Notes: a model not told the origin generated them from the sequence alone. Positions 42,983-51,970 are shown, counted from the first letter of the stretch. The stretch is 64,000 nucleotides of DNA from Pedobacter ginsengisoli (GCF_030244015.1 NZ_JASSYX010000001.1:806001-870000), one strand, 5' to 3'. Numbers and translations: made by a program.

Positions 42983-43411
42983 TTAAAGCTTCTCTTCGGT
43001 ATACTTTTTGAAGTTGTCCAGGATCGCCTGCCAGCCACCGCGCTGCATCTCGATCGGGTTGATCTCTTCAGGATCAAAAGTCTCTGTTACTTTGGTGGCA
43101 TTACCGTCAGCGTCAAAAGTGATCTTTACCTTTCTTCCGTCAGACATGGTGTAGGTGATCAGCTCATTGGTTTTAACTTCGTCATAAATACCCTCAAAAT
43201 CAAAACCAAAACTTCCGTCTCTGGCTTCCATGCGTGAGAGGAATTTGCCGCCTGCACGCAGGTCATTTTCCGCACGGGGTGTATGCCAGTCCGGTGATGG
43301 GCTGCACCATTTTGTGATGTGTTCAGGTTGATTCCAGGATTCCCAAACTTTAGCTACTGGTGCGTTTACTGTTGCTGATACTGTGATTGTTGTGTTTTCC
43401 ATTGTTTCCAT
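42983..43411 (-). CDS. SRPBCC/AHSA1-family protein
   Basis: The 142-residue protein has the START-like AHSA1 fold: TVSATVNAPVAKVWESWNQP, EHITKWCSPSPDWHTPRAEN, DLRAGGKFLSRMEARDGSFG and the C-terminal helix GGWQAILDNFKKYTEEKL. The domain binds hydrophobic ligands in a deep cavity; stand-alone bacterial members have mostly unknown roles. An alternative start nine bases downstream (MENTTITVSA) is equally possible. The palindromic element begins 8 bases after its stop. Confidence 0.87.
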   Translation of the reverse strand: METMENTTITVSATVNAPVAKVWESWNQPEHITKWCSPSPDWHTPRAENDLRAGGKFLSRMEARDGSFGFDFEGIYDEVKTNELITYTMSDGRKVKITFDADGNATKVTETFDPEEINPIEMQRGGWQAILDNFKKYTEEKL

Positions 43412-43569
43412 TACTATAGGGTTTTAAATTTATTGTTCTTCTTTGATATTGTAAAGGTAGGACAGGTACTGACCAATTGAAATGGGTAAAAACGACAATT
43501 CGAGGGGGGATTAACGACTGTTCCAGAGAAATTTGTTAGTTTAGGTTCTGAACCAGATGTAAGCACAAA

Positions 43570-45561
43570 ATGAAACCTATAAAACGAACCGTAAGTCTAC
43601 TGCTATTTATTCTTTATTGTTGCCCGTACTGCGCTTTGGCACAGGTACATACAATTTTAAAATCGCCGGACGGTAATGTCGTTTTTTCCTTTAAGCTGAA
43701 AGATCATAAACCCTTTTACCAGGTGGCTTACAAAGGCAAAATACTGATCAGTGATTCGGAACTTGGTTTTGTGTTTAAAGAAGGAGGAGCGTTTGGGCCA
43801 GAACTGAAACGTTCCAAAGTTGTGTTCAGTAAGATGGATAGCTATTATGAACTGCCCATAGGAAAAACAAAAACGGTACATGACCTGCACAGTCAGGTGC
43901 TGATCCCATTGATAGAGAACAAGTCAGACAGGCGCCAAATTAACATGGTGGTCAGGGCATTTAATGACGGACTGGCTTTTCGATTTGAATTTCCAAAGCA
44001 AAAAAACTGGGATGCCTATACCATGACCGATGAAAACAGCAGTTTTAACCTGGCCGGCAATCCGGGTGTCCGCACGCTGATCTTTGACAATTATAACAAC
44101 AACCATGAGGGCCTGTATCAAAAAATGCCCATTTCTGATTTGAAAGAAGGGCAGCTCATGGACATGCCGGCGCTATTTGAGTTTCCAGGGAAACAATATA
44201 TGGCCATTACCGAGGCCAGCCTGAGGGACTATGCCGGAATGTACCTCAGCAAGAAAAATGGCGTTCTGAAAAGCCAGCTTTCACCGCTGCAGGGTCAGCA
44301 GGAACTTAAAGTCAAGGCGGTATTGCCGCACCAGACCCCCTGGAGGGTGATGATGATCAGCGACAGGATCGGTGCGCTGATCGAATCCAATATTCTGACC
44401 AGTTTAAATGAACCCTCAAAGATCAGAGATGTGTCCTGGCTCAAGCCCGGCAAGACCTCATTCCACTGGTGGAATGGTGATGTTGTTCCCGATACTAATT
44501 TTGCTCCCGGTGCCAATTTTGAGACCAATAAATACTACATAGATTTCTGTGCGAAGAACAATATCGAATATCATTCTGTGATCGGTTATGGTGGTTTTGC
44601 CTGGTATCCGAACGACTGGATCAATTATGCGGTAAAAGGAAAATACTCGGATGTGACCAGAACGATTGCTTCCCTGGATATGAAGCGCATCTGCGATTAC
44701 GCGCAGAGTAAGGGGGTCAACATCCATGTATGGGTCAACTGGATGGCCTTATATCCGCAATTGGAGGCAGCTTTCACGCAATTTGAAAAATGGGGGATTA
44801 AAGGCATGATGGTCGATTTCCTGGACCGGGACGATCAGGAGATGGTCAGGATCCAGGAAGAAATCCTGCAGCGGGCAGCAGCACACAAGCTGTTTATTCA
44901 ATTTCACGGCGCATACAAACCGACGGGTTTAAACCGTACTTATCCAAATGAATTTACCCGGGAAGGCACTTATAATTACGAGCAGAACAAATGGCTGCCT
45001 CAGGGTGTCACCCCTGAGCATGACCTGGATATTGCCTTTACCCGCTTGCTGGCCGGTGCTGCTGATTACCATTTGGGGGGATTCAGAGCCGTTAAGCCTG
45101 AACAGTTCAAAACCCATTATGTGAAACCAATGATGGCGGGCACGCGCTGCCACATGCTGGCCATGTATGTCGTGCTGGAAAGCTATCTGGCTATGGTTGC
45201 AGATTACCCCGAAGCTTATGAAGGAGAGCCCGGTTTTAACTTTTTAGGGCAAGTACCTACGGTCTGGGACGAAACAAAAGTGCTCAACGCAGAAGTAGGC
45301 GGGTTTTTGACAGTTGCACGCAGAAAAGGGAACGACTGGTATGTGGGTACGATCAATAACAATACTGTCCGGGAGCTGAAGATCCCGCTTGACTTCCTGC
45401 CTTCAGGGACATTTAACGCGGAACTGTATGCAGACGGGCCGGAGACCGCTAAAAATCCGAATGCTTTGATTAAAACATCAAAGGCTGTAAGCAAAACTGA
45501 TGTGGTCATCGTAAAAATGGAACCAGGGGGCGGACAGGTAATGCGGCTGCTGAAACAGTAG
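43570..45561 (+). CDS. Glycoside hydrolase family 97, retaining alpha-galactosidase-like
   Basis: The 663-residue protein has a signal peptide (ends CALAQ) and the GH97 layout: N-terminal beta-sandwich, central (beta/alpha)8 barrel and C-terminal beta domain. Asp416 in GMMVDFLDRDDQ and Glu471 in GTYNYEQNKW fall one residue from the Asp415 nucleophile and Glu470 acid/base that I recall for the retaining B. thetaiotaomicron alpha-galactosidase. The inverting SusB group lacks the aspartate. The enzyme should therefore cleave alpha-galactosides, or similar alpha-linked sugars, in the periplasm. It is convergent with the GntR gene of the neighbouring sugar operon. Confidence 0.9.
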   Translation: MKPIKRTVSLLLFILYCCPYCALAQVHTILKSPDGNVVFSFKLKDHKPFYQVAYKGKILISDSELGFVFKEGGAFGPELKRSKVVFSKMDSYYELPIGKTKTVHDLHSQVLIPLIENKSDRRQINMVVRAFNDGLAFRFEFPKQKNWDAYTMTDENSSFNLAGNPGVRTLIFDNYNNNHEGLYQKMPISDLKEGQLMDMPALFEFPGKQYMAITEASLRDYAGMYLSKKNGVLKSQLSPLQGQQELKVKAVLPHQTPWRVMMISDRIGALIESNILTSLNEPSKIRDVSWLKPGKTSFHWWNGDVVPDTNFAPGANFETNKYYIDFCAKNNIEYHSVIGYGGFAWYPNDWINYAVKGKYSDVTRTIASLDMKRICDYAQSKGVNIHVWVNWMALYPQLEAAFTQFEKWGIKGMMVDFLDRDDQEMVRIQEEILQRAAAHKLFIQFHGAYKPTGLNRTYPNEFTREGTYNYEQNKWLPQGVTPEHDLDIAFTRLLAGAADYHLGGFRAVKPEQFKTHYVKPMMAGTRCHMLAMYVVLESYLAMVADYPEAYEGEPGFNFLGQVPTVWDETKVLNAEVGGFLTVARRKGNDWYVGTINNNTVRELKIPLDFLPSGTFNAELYADGPETAKNPNALIKTSKAVSKTDVVIVKMEPGGGQVMRLLKQ

Positions 45562-45659
45562 TGTCCTGCAAAGAGTTTTTCTACAATGTTTTTTCGACTG
45601 CTTCTGCTGTCTTAACTTTTCTGGTATCTGAATGTTTCTGCTGTGTGAAGATAAATCAG

Positions 45660-46376
45660 TTAAAAATAATCCTGCAGAAAGTATTCTTCCGTATTGCAGT
45701 ACAGTGAAGAATAGATGTTGAGGTTTTTGATGTTGGTCTGAAGTCTTCTTTTCATGTGCACCAGCGGATGGCTTGTTTTAACATCAAGTAGTTTACTGAT
45801 CCTTTTATCTCCGTTTATGGCCCAGATTTTCTGCTCACCTTCTTTTATTTTGACCTGGTAATGCTCGTCCAGTATTTTAAATAAGGACCGGTTTTCCAGG
45901 CTCCGGGAAGTAAACCTGGGCAGGTTCAGGTTGGTGATGAAAGTTTCCTCGTAGAGCAGCGGCAATTTTTCCAGATACCTCAGCCGGGTAAAAAAGATGC
46001 AGCCGCTGGCCAGTTCCTCTTCGTTCAGGTCATAAAAGAACCCGGCGGGCCAGTCCTGTCTGACCGGTTTCTCAAGAATACTTGTAGTCAGTGCTTTGTC
46101 GCCTATACCCGCTGTTACCCCTCTCAGGGAAAGAATCCCCAGGCCTTTTTTAGGTTCGGATACAATGCTTCCTTTTCCATGCCTGCGGGTAATGTAACCG
46201 GAGATCATCAGTGCAGACAGTGCCTGCCGTATTGTGACCCTTGTGGTGTTGTAGGTCTTGCAAAGGTCATTTTCCGAAGGCAGCAGATCGCCTTTTTTAT
46301 AGTTTCCTTTATCAATCGATATTTTCAGGTCGTCAATTACCTTTTGGTACAAGGGTATCATTTCTTTTTTGTTCAT
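45660..46376 (-). CDS. GntR-family regulator of the HutC type (UTRA domain)
   Basis: The 238-residue protein has a winged HTH at about 5-72 (YKKGDLLPSENDLCKTYNTT, RVTIRQALSALMISGYITRR, HGKGSIVS). A UTRA effector domain follows at about 85-235 (FFTRLRYLEKLPLLYEETFI, LFKILDEHYQVKIKEGEQKI). HutC-type repressors sense small sugars or metabolites. It is divergent from the GxGYxYP operon, and a perfect palindrome of the HutC operator type lies midway between the two starts, so it most likely represses the operon and itself until an intermediate binds. Confidence 0.92.
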   Translation of the reverse strand: MNKKEMIPLYQKVIDDLKISIDKGNYKKGDLLPSENDLCKTYNTTRVTIRQALSALMISGYITRRHGKGSIVSEPKKGLGILSLRGVTAGIGDKALTTSILEKPVRQDWPAGFFYDLNEEELASGCIFFTRLRYLEKLPLLYEETFITNLNLPRFTSRSLENRSLFKILDEHYQVKIKEGEQKIWAINGDKRISKLLDVKTSHPLVHMKRRLQTNIKNLNIYSSLYCNTEEYFLQDYF

Positions 46377-46454
46377 CTTCGGTATACGGGGTTGGGGTAA
46401 AGGTAATCATTTAAAGAAAATATTTTTTAGACGGCAGCGCTATATAAATATTGT

Positions 46455-46468
46455 CTTGTATATACAAG
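46455..46468. promoter_or_regulatory. Operator for the GntR/HutC-type regulator
   Basis: CTTGTATATACAAG is a perfect 14-base palindrome in the divergent region, 79 bases from the regulator start and 71 from the GxGYxYP start. HutC-type regulators recognise TGTATATACA-like sites, which it contains. A weaker half-match (TTGTATAATTG) lies a little downstream at 46483-46493. Confidence 0.72.
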
Positions 46469-46538
46469 TTATGATTTCTTATTTGTATAATTGTCCGGTA
46501 GTTCGCATAGCTTTAAGTGATTAACCAAATACAAACTG

Positions 46539-48458
46539 ATGCATAGTTTCAAAAGACTGTTTCCGATCTTTTTCCTCCTGCTGCTGGTACAGACAGGGCA
46601 GGCCGATGTGTATGCACAGAACAAGCAGAAAATAGCGTTGTTTGACCTGGGTTATACCCTTAAACCGGACATGAAAAATGAAGCCAATGTTCATATGGCA
46701 TGGGACCATGCACATACACTGGCAACCCTGCAGGGAATTGTAAACCGGAAATCACCGAGGCTATATCTTTTTTTTATTGAAAACGCAGGGGTAAATATAG
46801 ACCGCTACTGGTGGGATAAGTACCGTAAACCCGGCAAATGGTTGCACAACGCAGATACTCTGTTGTATACTGATCTTATTAAACTGATCGGTTCATTTAA
46901 ACAGGATATCAAGGGCGCGGTTGTTTATGACCCTAAAGTGCCGGCAACCAGCAATGTGGCTTCTTCTGTAGCCGGGGCCGATGAACTGATCGCCATCAGG
47001 TATGACCTCAGTGAAGGCAGTTTATACCGCAGGCTGGTACTGGAAGGCCCAAAAATCCCGGTTAAAAAATGGCTGCTCAAACCGGACGGGGCATCCTTAT
47101 TCACAGGAAAGGGCTTCGTTCCTGATACCAAAAGACCTTCCTCGGGCTCTGCCAAAAACGACGCTTACCTCTGGTTTATAGAAAACTACATAAAAACCGG
47201 TAAATGCAATACGGCTTACGGCGCGTATTACCTCGATCAGCAATGGATGCAGAAACCTACGGCAACCCGCATCAATCACCATACCTTGTCCAACCACGAT
47301 TTTTTTGTGAGCAAGAATGCTTTCTTTTACGATTTGAGCCCTTGGGGTGATGAAAGGGCAACAGATGACAAAGCTCAGCAGCAAGGTACGGATTTAAATA
47401 CGCTAAAAGAGCTTCTTTTACTTGCTTATCAGCGCAATGGAAATGGTAAGCGGTTTACGTACCTGGGCGGTTTTCCGCCCTGGGCCTATAAGTATACCAA
47501 ACATGCGGGGGGCAAGCATGAAGACGTGGAAACCGAGTGGGAATATTCCAGGGTAATCAGCGCTTATAACGCATTTAAAGATGCGGATGCTATTGGTTTT
47601 GGCGCGCTGGCCAATGCTTCATTCTGGCAGCATTATCCTTTAAAAAAGACCTACAAGCAAGACTGGGTTACGCAGGATGAGTTAAAGAAAAAAGGTTACC
47701 TGGATGCCAATGGCAAACTTCAGCTTAAGGACAAGAATTACTATATTTTCTATGTGGGCGATTATGATGCTTCCTCATGGCTTTCGCAAACTACGCCAGA
47801 TATCTGGGACAGTCCGGACCGTGGCAAAGTGCCTTTGATGTGGAGCATCAGCCCGGTACTGGCACAACGGGTACCCATGGCGATGGAGTACAGAAGGGAA
47901 ACCGCTACGCCGAATGATTATTTTGCAGCTGCGGACAATGGCTCGGGCTACCTGATGCCGGGAATGCTGCAGGCACCAAGGGCCATCTCCGGCTTGCCGG
48001 ATGCGGTAGAACAGTGGGCAGGCCACAATGCACCTTATTATAAACAATGGGGCCTGTCCATTACTGGATTTGTAATCGACGGGCTGGCTCCTGCAATGAA
48101 CAGCAGGGGGCTGGATGCTTATGCCAAATTCAGCCCCAACGGGATTGTACCCCAAAAGGTTCCTTTAACTTCGTTACATGGCAATATGCCTGTCCTGCGC
48201 GCCGGAGAAGATGTGAACCAGGACAATCCGGCTGAAGCCGCAAGAATCATTGTTGACCAGATCCACAAAAGAAATATACCTTTCCATTGGTTCCGGAATA
48301 TTTTGAAAGTACCTTCATGGCATGTTAAGGTAGTGGAGGAAGTTAAAAAACTGGACCCTAAAGCAGAACTGCTGGACGCGCCGACGTTTTTCGAGCTGTA
48401 CAGGACTTATCTAAAAGAAAATCCGCAGGCGGCGGCAGGAAAAGCGCCATTTAATTAG
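46539..48458 (+). CDS. GxGYxYP-family putative glycoside hydrolase
   Basis: The 639-residue protein starts with a signal peptide (about 1-27, ending DVYAQ) and matches the GxGYxYP family, whose name motif is seen as GSGYLMP at 468-474. Other conserved parts are ANVHMAWDHAHTLATLQGIV, YWWDKYRKPGKWL, DPKVPATSNVASSVAGADEL, YIFYVGDYDASSWLSQTTPD and VPLMWSISPVLAQRVPMAME. The family is thought to be carbohydrate-active on the basis of gene context; to my knowledge no biochemical activity is well established. Here it is the first gene of an operon with an aldolase, an oxidoreductase and a sugar isomerase. Confidence 0.85.
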   Translation: MHSFKRLFPIFFLLLLVQTGQADVYAQNKQKIALFDLGYTLKPDMKNEANVHMAWDHAHTLATLQGIVNRKSPRLYLFFIENAGVNIDRYWWDKYRKPGKWLHNADTLLYTDLIKLIGSFKQDIKGAVVYDPKVPATSNVASSVAGADELIAIRYDLSEGSLYRRLVLEGPKIPVKKWLLKPDGASLFTGKGFVPDTKRPSSGSAKNDAYLWFIENYIKTGKCNTAYGAYYLDQQWMQKPTATRINHHTLSNHDFFVSKNAFFYDLSPWGDERATDDKAQQQGTDLNTLKELLLLAYQRNGNGKRFTYLGGFPPWAYKYTKHAGGKHEDVETEWEYSRVISAYNAFKDADAIGFGALANASFWQHYPLKKTYKQDWVTQDELKKKGYLDANGKLQLKDKNYYIFYVGDYDASSWLSQTTPDIWDSPDRGKVPLMWSISPVLAQRVPMAMEYRRETATPNDYFAAADNGSGYLMPGMLQAPRAISGLPDAVEQWAGHNAPYYKQWGLSITGFVIDGLAPAMNSRGLDAYAKFSPNGIVPQKVPLTSLHGNMPVLRAGEDVNQDNPAEAARIIVDQIHKRNIPFHWFRNILKVPSWHVKVVEEVKKLDPKAELLDAPTFFELYRTYLKENPQAAAGKAPFN

Positions 48459-48493
48459 GAATTGAGATACCCAGTAATAAACAATAATGATCA

Positions 48494-49327
48494 ATGAAAG
48501 ATTACAGATTAAACAGGTTATTCAACAGCAAGTCGGGCAATTGCTTTGATGTTGCTATTGACCATGGTTTTTTTAACGAATACGGATTTTTACAAGGCAT
48601 AGAAAACATCAGCAAAGCGGTAGATATATTGATAAATGCTGCTCCTGATGCTATACAGCTTACCGTTGGACAGGCGCATTACCTGCAATCTGTTCCGGGA
48701 AGACAAAAACCTTCTTTGGTGCTCAGAACCGATGTGGCCAATGTATATGGCAAAGAGCTGCCCCGTGCCTTATTCAGCAGGATGATTGAAAACCCTGTGG
48801 AGCAGGCGCTGAGGCTGGATGCGACTTGTGTGGTTGTCAATTTGTTCAGTATTCCGGGCGAGCCGGAGGTGACTGATCAGTGTATCCGGAATATTCTGAA
48901 GATAAAACCGGTTTGTGAGCAATACGCGATGCCACTGATGATCGAACCACTGGTATTTCGTCCAAACAGCGAAGCGGGGGGCTATATGGTAAACGGTGAT
49001 CCGGAAAAGATTATACCCCTTGTCAGACAGGGTGTAGAACTTGGTGCAGATATCATTAAAGCCGATCCGACAGATGATGTGGACCAATATTACCGGGTGG
49101 TGGAAACCGCCGGACGTATTCCTGTTCTTGTGCGGGGGGGCGGTAAGGCCAGCGACCGGGAGATACTGGACCGGACTTATGGTCTGATGCAACAGGGTGT
49201 GAAAGGAATTGTATACGGTAGAAATGTGATCCAGCATGCAAATCCGGCCGGTATGACGAAAGCTTTGATGGCTATCGTTCATGAGGGCGCTAAACCAGCT
49301 GACGTAATTGACTATATCAACAACTAA
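48494..49327 (+). CDS. Class I aldolase of the DhnA/LsrF type
   Basis: The 277-residue TIM-barrel protein resembles archaeal-type class I fructose-bisphosphate aldolases and LsrF-like enzymes. The Schiff-base lysine is Lys189 in GADIIKADPTDD. Substrate-phosphate loops are seen at VLVRGGGKASDREIL and KGIVYGRNVIQH, and the N-terminal DVAIDHGFF is typical. It should split or form a carbon-carbon bond of a sugar-type substrate, possibly phosphorylated. No kinase gene lies in the operon, so a phosphorylated substrate would need an enzyme from elsewhere. The next gene begins one base after its stop. Confidence 0.85.
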   Translation: MKDYRLNRLFNSKSGNCFDVAIDHGFFNEYGFLQGIENISKAVDILINAAPDAIQLTVGQAHYLQSVPGRQKPSLVLRTDVANVYGKELPRALFSRMIENPVEQALRLDATCVVVNLFSIPGEPEVTDQCIRNILKIKPVCEQYAMPLMIEPLVFRPNSEAGGYMVNGDPEKIIPLVRQGVELGADIIKADPTDDVDQYYRVVETAGRIPVLVRGGGKASDREILDRTYGLMQQGVKGIVYGRNVIQHANPAGMTKALMAIVHEGAKPADVIDYINN

Positions 49328-49328
49328 A

Positions 49329-50465
49329 ATGAAACAGGTAAATATAGGTATCATAGGCGGGGGATTAATGGGCAGGGAAGCGGCCGGCGCATTTGGCCGG
49401 TGGTTCACGCTAAACGATTTTCCGGTCAAAGCAGCGCTTACGGCGGTATGCGACCTGAGTGAGCAGGTGCTTTCCTGGTATAAATCGGTGCCAACAGTAA
49501 AACTGCTGACTACGGATTATAAGAAATTGCTCGCCGATCCGGACATAGATGTGGTTTACGTGGCTTTACCGCACAATTTGCATAAAGAATTTTACCTTGA
49601 GGTGCTGGCTGCGGGCAAAGACCTGCTTGGTGAAAAACCATTTGGCATCGATCTGGAAGACGCTATGGCGATAAAAGATGCCGTTAAAGCACATGACCGT
49701 TTCGTGCGGTGCAGTTCAGAAATGCCTTTCCTGCCCGGCCCTCAGAGGGTCATCAAAGAAATACAATCGGGCAGATTGGGTCAGATCATCGAGATTAAGG
49801 CCGGTTTTTTGCATTCCAGCGATATGGATCCTTCAAAGCCGATCAACTGGAAAAGGCAGATGAAGTTTTGCGGGGAGATCGGCGTAATGGGCGACCTCGG
49901 AATGCATGTACTGCATGTGCCGCTCCGTTTAGGCTGGAAGCCTGAAACGGTTTATGCCCAGTTACAGGGAATCTTCACTGAAAGACCTGACGGCAAAGGG
50001 GGGGTGGCTGCATGTGATACCTGGAACAATGCCACATTGAACACGCAGGTAGACATAGATGGCCATAAAGTGCCGATGACCCTGGAAACCAAACGCATTG
50101 CGCCTGGCGAAACCAATACCTGGTACATTGAGGTGCTGGGTACTAAAGGCGGCGTAAAGTACAGTACAAAAGATACCAAAACTTTGTGGACTTTTAAGCT
50201 GGACGGTGAGGAGCAGTTGTGGCAGAGAACCGATCTTGGTTTTAAAGGTGTACCTTTTTCAACCATCACCGGGGGGATCTTTGAGCCGGGATTTTCCGAT
50301 TGTTTCATGCAGATGCTGGCTGCTTACGTGGCCGAAAGAGCAGGTGAGTTAAGGGACAGGTTTGGTTGTGTCACTCCTGAAGAAGCTGTAGCAAGCCATT
50401 GTGTTTTCGCTGCTGCACTGAAATCGCAGGCAAATCAAACAGTAGAAAAAGTGATCTATCTATAA
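49329..50465 (+). CDS. Gfo/Idh/MocA-family oxidoreductase
   Basis: The 378-residue protein has an N-terminal Rossmann fold (NIGIIGGGLMGREAAGAF), the cofactor-contact motif LGEKPFGIDLEDAM with the EKP lysine, and a C-terminal alpha/beta dimer domain with GVMGDLGMHVLHVPLR holding a catalytic-type histidine. Members oxidise or reduce hydroxyls of sugars, cyclitols or sugar acids with NAD(P). There is no Tat or Sec signal, so it works in the cytoplasm. The start at 49329 (MKQVNIGIIGG) is used; the longer frame overlaps the aldolase stop. It is tightly coupled to the aldolase and the isomerase-like gene. Confidence 0.9.
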   Translation: MKQVNIGIIGGGLMGREAAGAFGRWFTLNDFPVKAALTAVCDLSEQVLSWYKSVPTVKLLTTDYKKLLADPDIDVVYVALPHNLHKEFYLEVLAAGKDLLGEKPFGIDLEDAMAIKDAVKAHDRFVRCSSEMPFLPGPQRVIKEIQSGRLGQIIEIKAGFLHSSDMDPSKPINWKRQMKFCGEIGVMGDLGMHVLHVPLRLGWKPETVYAQLQGIFTERPDGKGGVAACDTWNNATLNTQVDIDGHKVPMTLETKRIAPGETNTWYIEVLGTKGGVKYSTKDTKTLWTFKLDGEEQLWQRTDLGFKGVPFSTITGGIFEPGFSDCFMQMLAAYVAERAGELRDRFGCVTPEEAVASHCVFAAALKSQANQTVEKVIYL

Positions 50466-50476
50466 ACGACTGTCAA

Positions 50477-51049
50477 ATGAAAAGATCTGAGATCAACGAA
50501 GTGGTAAAAGAGGCCACAAAATTCTTTAGTTCAAACGGATGGACGTTGCCGCCGCAACCCAAATGGGATGTGACTGATTTTGGTCTGGGCGATTTTAATG
50601 GCTGTGGACTGGTACTGGTCAATCTGGCTGAGGAACCGGAATATTGTGAAAAGCTGATGTATGCCCGAAAAGGGATGGTGACCCCGAGTCATACGCATCA
50701 GCAAAAAAAGGAGGACATCATTTGCCGTACAGGTCTGCTCATGGTGCAGCTGTGGAAGTCAGATCCGTTTAAGGACGATAGCGCTGGTGTTTTAAAGCTA
50801 AAAATAAACGGCCTGTACACTGAAATTTCCTCGGGGGATCAGGTCACCTTAAACGCGGGCGAAAGGGTAACGATCGAACCCGGCATCTGGCACGAATTCT
50901 GGCCTGCATCTGAAGCATGCATTATCGGAGAAGTTTCTACTGCAAATGACGACCTGAACGACAATTTCTTTTCCAATGACCAGGTTGGCCGCTATTCGGA
51001 AATAGAAGAAGACGAGTCGGCGTTTGTCAAATTGCTTAGCGATAAATAA
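50477..51049 (+). CDS. D-lyxose ketol-isomerase-like cupin protein
   Basis: The 190-residue protein is a cupin of the D-lyxose isomerase family. The metal ligands can be read as His72, His74 and Glu79 (VTPSHTHQQKKEDI) and His139 (PGIWHEFWPASE). The family N-terminus MKRSEINEVVKEATKFF and the segment WDVTDFGLGDFNGCGLVLVN are present. Known members interconvert D-lyxose and D-xylulose and also act on D-mannose/D-fructose. I start at 50477, 11 bases after the oxidoreductase stop. In this operon it may isomerise the aldose or keto product of the dehydrogenase, but the real substrate is unknown. Confidence 0.88.
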   Translation: MKRSEINEVVKEATKFFSSNGWTLPPQPKWDVTDFGLGDFNGCGLVLVNLAEEPEYCEKLMYARKGMVTPSHTHQQKKEDIICRTGLLMVQLWKSDPFKDDSAGVLKLKINGLYTEISSGDQVTLNAGERVTIEPGIWHEFWPASEACIIGEVSTANDDLNDNFFSNDQVGRYSEIEEDESAFVKLLSDK

Positions 51050-51060
51050 TGGCAGCGGAG

Positions 51061-51786
51061 TTAAAATTCGCTAACTCCGCCTGATCCGATTACTTTTTGT
51101 TCTATGGAAGGATTACCGCTATAGTACACGTGTCCTGATCCGCTGATAAATGCGTTTATCGTACTGCTTACTTTGGAGTAAACTGAGCCTGATCCGCTGA
51201 TCCTTGCGTTGAGCGTATTTATAGCCAGCATTTTTCCATTGAGTTTGCCTGAGCCGCTGATGTTTACAGAACCTTCATCTGCTTTGCCGTTGAGTTCGAG
51301 GCTTCCTGATCCGCTTATGTTAGTATTCAGTTCATCTGCATCGATTGTCGCTTTGATGCTTCCTGATCCGCTTAACGTAGTAGCGAGTTCTGCGGCTGTT
51401 ACGGTGCCTTTGACGAGGATGCTGCCATCACCGCTCATGGTCAGGCTGCTGATTTGCTTTGCATTGACATGTGCGATGATCTTTTTGCCCTCGTATTTCT
51501 TTGCCCAGCTCTTCCAGCTGATGGACGGGCGGATGATCAGTATTTCGCCTTTTACTTCAGTAACCAGTGTAGCAATGGCCTCAGCATCGCCTTCAAACCT
51601 GATGCTTTCTGTATTTCCCAGGGTGACGATTACCTGGATTGGTCCGCCTGCGGCGACACCGCTGAAGTTTTTCACGTTTTTATCGTCCTGGATCACTGTT
51701 AGGGGATTTAAGACCGGATTGCCGATAACTGATAAACTTGCTGCTGATAATGCAGCTGTAAATAACAGGGGGAATAATCGTTTCAT
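51061..51786 (-). CDS. DUF2807 head-GIN-domain secreted protein
   Basis: The 241-residue protein has a signal peptide (MKRLFPLLFTAALSAASLSV) and one DUF2807 domain. The C-terminal half is a beta-helix-like run of repeats with the core SGSGS about every 18-20 residues (TLSGSGSIKATIDA, NISGSGSLELNGKA, NISGSGKLNGKMLA, RISGSGSVYSKVSS, FISGSGHVYYSG). The repeat makes the DNA locally repetitive. Such proteins are common in Bacteroidetes and are thought to be envelope adhesion or structural proteins. The start at 51786 is chosen for its signal peptide. It is convergent with the isomerase-like gene. Confidence 0.9.
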   Translation of the reverse strand: MKRLFPLLFTAALSAASLSVIGNPVLNPLTVIQDDKNVKNFSGVAAGGPIQVIVTLGNTESIRFEGDAEAIATLVTEVKGEILIIRPSISWKSWAKKYEGKKIIAHVNAKQISSLTMSGDGSILVKGTVTAAELATTLSGSGSIKATIDADELNTNISGSGSLELNGKADEGSVNISGSGKLNGKMLAINTLNARISGSGSVYSKVSSTINAFISGSGHVYYSGNPSIEQKVIGSGGVSEF

Positions 51787-51970
51787 ATTTAAGTTCTTTT
51801 GTTGATTAAGTGGAATGGTTAGAACAGTATGGCAATGCTGCCTGATGTTAAAGTCGTTTTCAAATATAGAGACGCTGCTTTTGTTAAAAAGTTGCATCGG
51901 GCCGAAAAAATAGTTGATTCAGTTTTATTGGAGCCGCTTGGAGCTTTTCCGTGCTATCTTATATCCCTGA

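Noticed and set aside
48770..49429. 219-codon minus-strand frame opposite the aldolase and oxidoreductase genes
   Set aside because: Both sense genes are intact with active-site residues, and the antisense frame spans their junction.
51209..51805. 198-codon plus-strand frame opposite the DUF2807 gene
   Set aside because: Its Pro/Leu/Ser repeats are the mirror of the SGSGS repeats on the other strand.
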